From: Bacilli bacterium
GTDB lineage: Bacteria; Bacillota_I; Bacilli_A; ML615J-28; CAG-313
DNA: 25,172 bases
Direction: 5' to 3'
Assembly (NCBI GenBank): GCA_900752975.1
Contig: CAADXH010000035.1
Location: 1-25,172, forward strand
Shown one piece after another: positions 24,142 through 25,172 of this stretch; positions within the stretch are counted from its first letter, which is position 1, and each line of letters starts with the position of its first letter. The notes below the pieces were generated by a model. The model saw only the letters and a list, made by a program, of their open reading frames with translations. It made no database searches and was not told the DNA's origin. Both the position numbers and the translations under genes were made by a program.

Positions 24142-25172
24142 CTAATTCTTTTTCACTTTAAATCGATTATGTCGATCATCAATTTTCTTTTTAATTGCAT
24201 TTAAGAAGTAAGTAATAGAAGTAACAAATGTATATGATAGTAGTGCTAAAATAATTGTTAAAAGTAATGGATTAGCAACTACTATTCTACCATTAGGTCC
24301 ATCCGTAATCTCGTATAATTTGACAAGATTGAAAATACTTCTAAAATTAAGTCCTAAAATTTTAAGTTCATACATTGATGCAATTGTAACGAAGAAACTT
24401 GCAGAAATGCAGAACATAAATAGTAAAAATTTGTGCAAATTAAATGGTTGACACGCAATATAAAGCATCATAAAGCCAGTATATGTAGCACATAATACTA
24501 CTACAGTTCTCAATTGGTCTCCATCTAAATTAAGTGGTTTAGCAACTAAATATGCCAAGATTACTTCTATAACTACCGCTAATGCACCTGGTAGAGCCTT
24601 TCGCATTGCATTAACTAAGAAATTGCCACTAATTGGATTATTATTTGGTTGTAATGCTAAGAAAAATGATGGAATACCAATTCCGAAAAATTCAAGCATA
24701 AATAAATCCATTTTATTTTCTATTGGAAAGCCAGCACTACCTTCTGGGTGGAACACTCCAACAAACCCACTAATTGTAAGAGCTGCAAGTATAATTATAA
24801 ACAAGGTTTTAACAAAAAATAGAATTGAAGTTTGTTGAATATTATTAATTACTCTTCTTCCTTCGCTAACTACGGCCGGCATAGATGCAAAGTTTGAATC
24901 AAGTAACACAAGTTTTGCAACACTTCGAACGGCATCGCTACCTGATGCCATAGCAATACTACAATCAGCTTCTTTTAGAGCTAAAATGTCATTAACACCA
25001 TCACCGGTCATGGCTACAGTATGCTTAGCATCCTTTAATGCTTTAACAATTATTTGTTTTTGATTAGGTTTAACTCTACCAAATACAGTATATTGGGTAG
25101 CAGCTTGATATACTTCATCATCACTTAGCCCATCTAAACTAATATATTCATCAGCATTCTTAATCCCTACAC
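24142..25172 (-). CDS. P-type cation ATPase, CtpE-like, C-terminal part (continues beyond the window)
   Basis: The frame is open to the window edge: upstream of the internal Met in MTGDGVND it continues as T-V-F-G-R-V-K-P-N-Q-K-Q-I-I-V-K-A-L and further. The ATG at 25011 is therefore not the start, and the gene is 5'-truncated by the window. The visible 343 codons cover the end of the P domain (MTGDGVNDILALKEADCSIA, then VLLDSNF) and the C-terminal membrane domain with about six TMs. The segment SEGRRVINNIQQTSILFFVKT is typical of CtpE/Streptococcus-type HAD-IC P-ATPases, linked to Ca2+ uptake in M. tuberculosis; substrate here is inference. It is distinct from the P2A pump at 2651. Confidence 0.88.
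   Translation of the reverse strand, partial: VGIKNADEYISLDGLSDDEVYQAATQYTVFGRVKPNQKQIIVKALKDAKHTVAMTGDGVNDILALKEADCSIAMASGSDAVRSVAKLVLLDSNFASMPAVVSEGRRVINNIQQTSILFFVKTLFIIILAALTISGFVGVFHPEGSAGFPIENKMDLFMLEFFGIGIPSFFLALQPNNNPISGNFLVNAMRKALPGALAVVIEVILAYLVAKPLNLDGDQLRTVVVLCATYTGFMMLYIACQPFNLHKFLLFMFCISASFFVTIASMYELKILGLNFRSIFNLVKLYEITDGPNGRIVVANPLLLTIILALLSYTFVTSITYFLNAIKKKIDDRHNRFKVKKN

Noticed and set aside
1..25172. CRISPR array, rRNA, prophage or toxin-antitoxin module
   Set aside because: No regularly spaced repeats, rRNA-like sequence, phage structural genes or recognisable toxin-antitoxin pair were seen.

Overview
The window is AT-rich DNA from a low-GC Gram-positive bacterium (Bacillota, most likely class Bacilli in the broad sense: Erysipelotrichales-, RF39- or Acholeplasma-like lineages; the placement is inference). 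It has strong SD sequences (GGAGG/GAGGTG), lipobox-type lipoproteins, intrinsic terminators with U-runs, a yybP-ykoY Mn riboswitch, a bifunctional Rel with apt and dtd, and homologues of sporulation-era proteins (SpoIIIAH, SpoVB, DUF421/YetF, TIGR04086). TGA acts as a stop at the end of rel, inside an ATGA overlap with dtd, so the genetic code looks standard rather than Mycoplasma-type.

Layout. 1-363: 3' remnant of an IS3-family insertion sequence whose transposase has two in-frame stops. 368-2224 (-): lipoprotein with Ig-like repeats and a C39-like cysteine peptidase. 2327-5333 (+): tRNA-Cys, then a Mn2+ riboswitch with its terminator controlling a P2A cation ATPase. 5389-6747 (-): lipoprotein endonuclease I. 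6803-14964 (-): a long gene cluster in transcription order apt, rel, dtd, a degenerate GAF/GGDEF/EAL-like protein, a large-ectodomain membrane protein, a SpoIIIAH-like protein, and a RluD-type pseudouridine synthase. 15084-16589 (+): SpoVB/MurJ-superfamily flippase, overlapping tail-to-tail with an unknown Lys-rich gene. 17176-18248: divergent DUF421 and TIGR04086 membrane proteins. 18297-19133 (-): NadC-like phosphoribosyltransferase with altered substrate-site motifs. 19192-21363 (-): YdjI/YdjG-like SPFH plus zinc-ribbon membrane pair. 21494-24039 (-): ABC importer of the SsuABC/TauABC/ThiXYZ (NMT1) class. 24142-25172 (-): C-terminal part of a CtpE-like P-type ATPase that runs off the window.

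How the genes fit together. The centre is the apt-rel-dtd cluster: purine salvage, (p)ppGpp turnover and D-aminoacyl-tRNA proofreading lead into three envelope or signalling genes. These are a probably non-catalytic c-di-GMP-type module, an unrecognised 4-TM protein and an orphan SpoIIIAH-like protein. This is the most unusual arrangement in the window. The flanks are envelope and metal homeostasis genes: Mn-controlled efflux, a second P-type ATPase, YdjI/YdjG membrane-stress proteins and surface hydrolases. I see no CRISPR array, rRNA or prophage.
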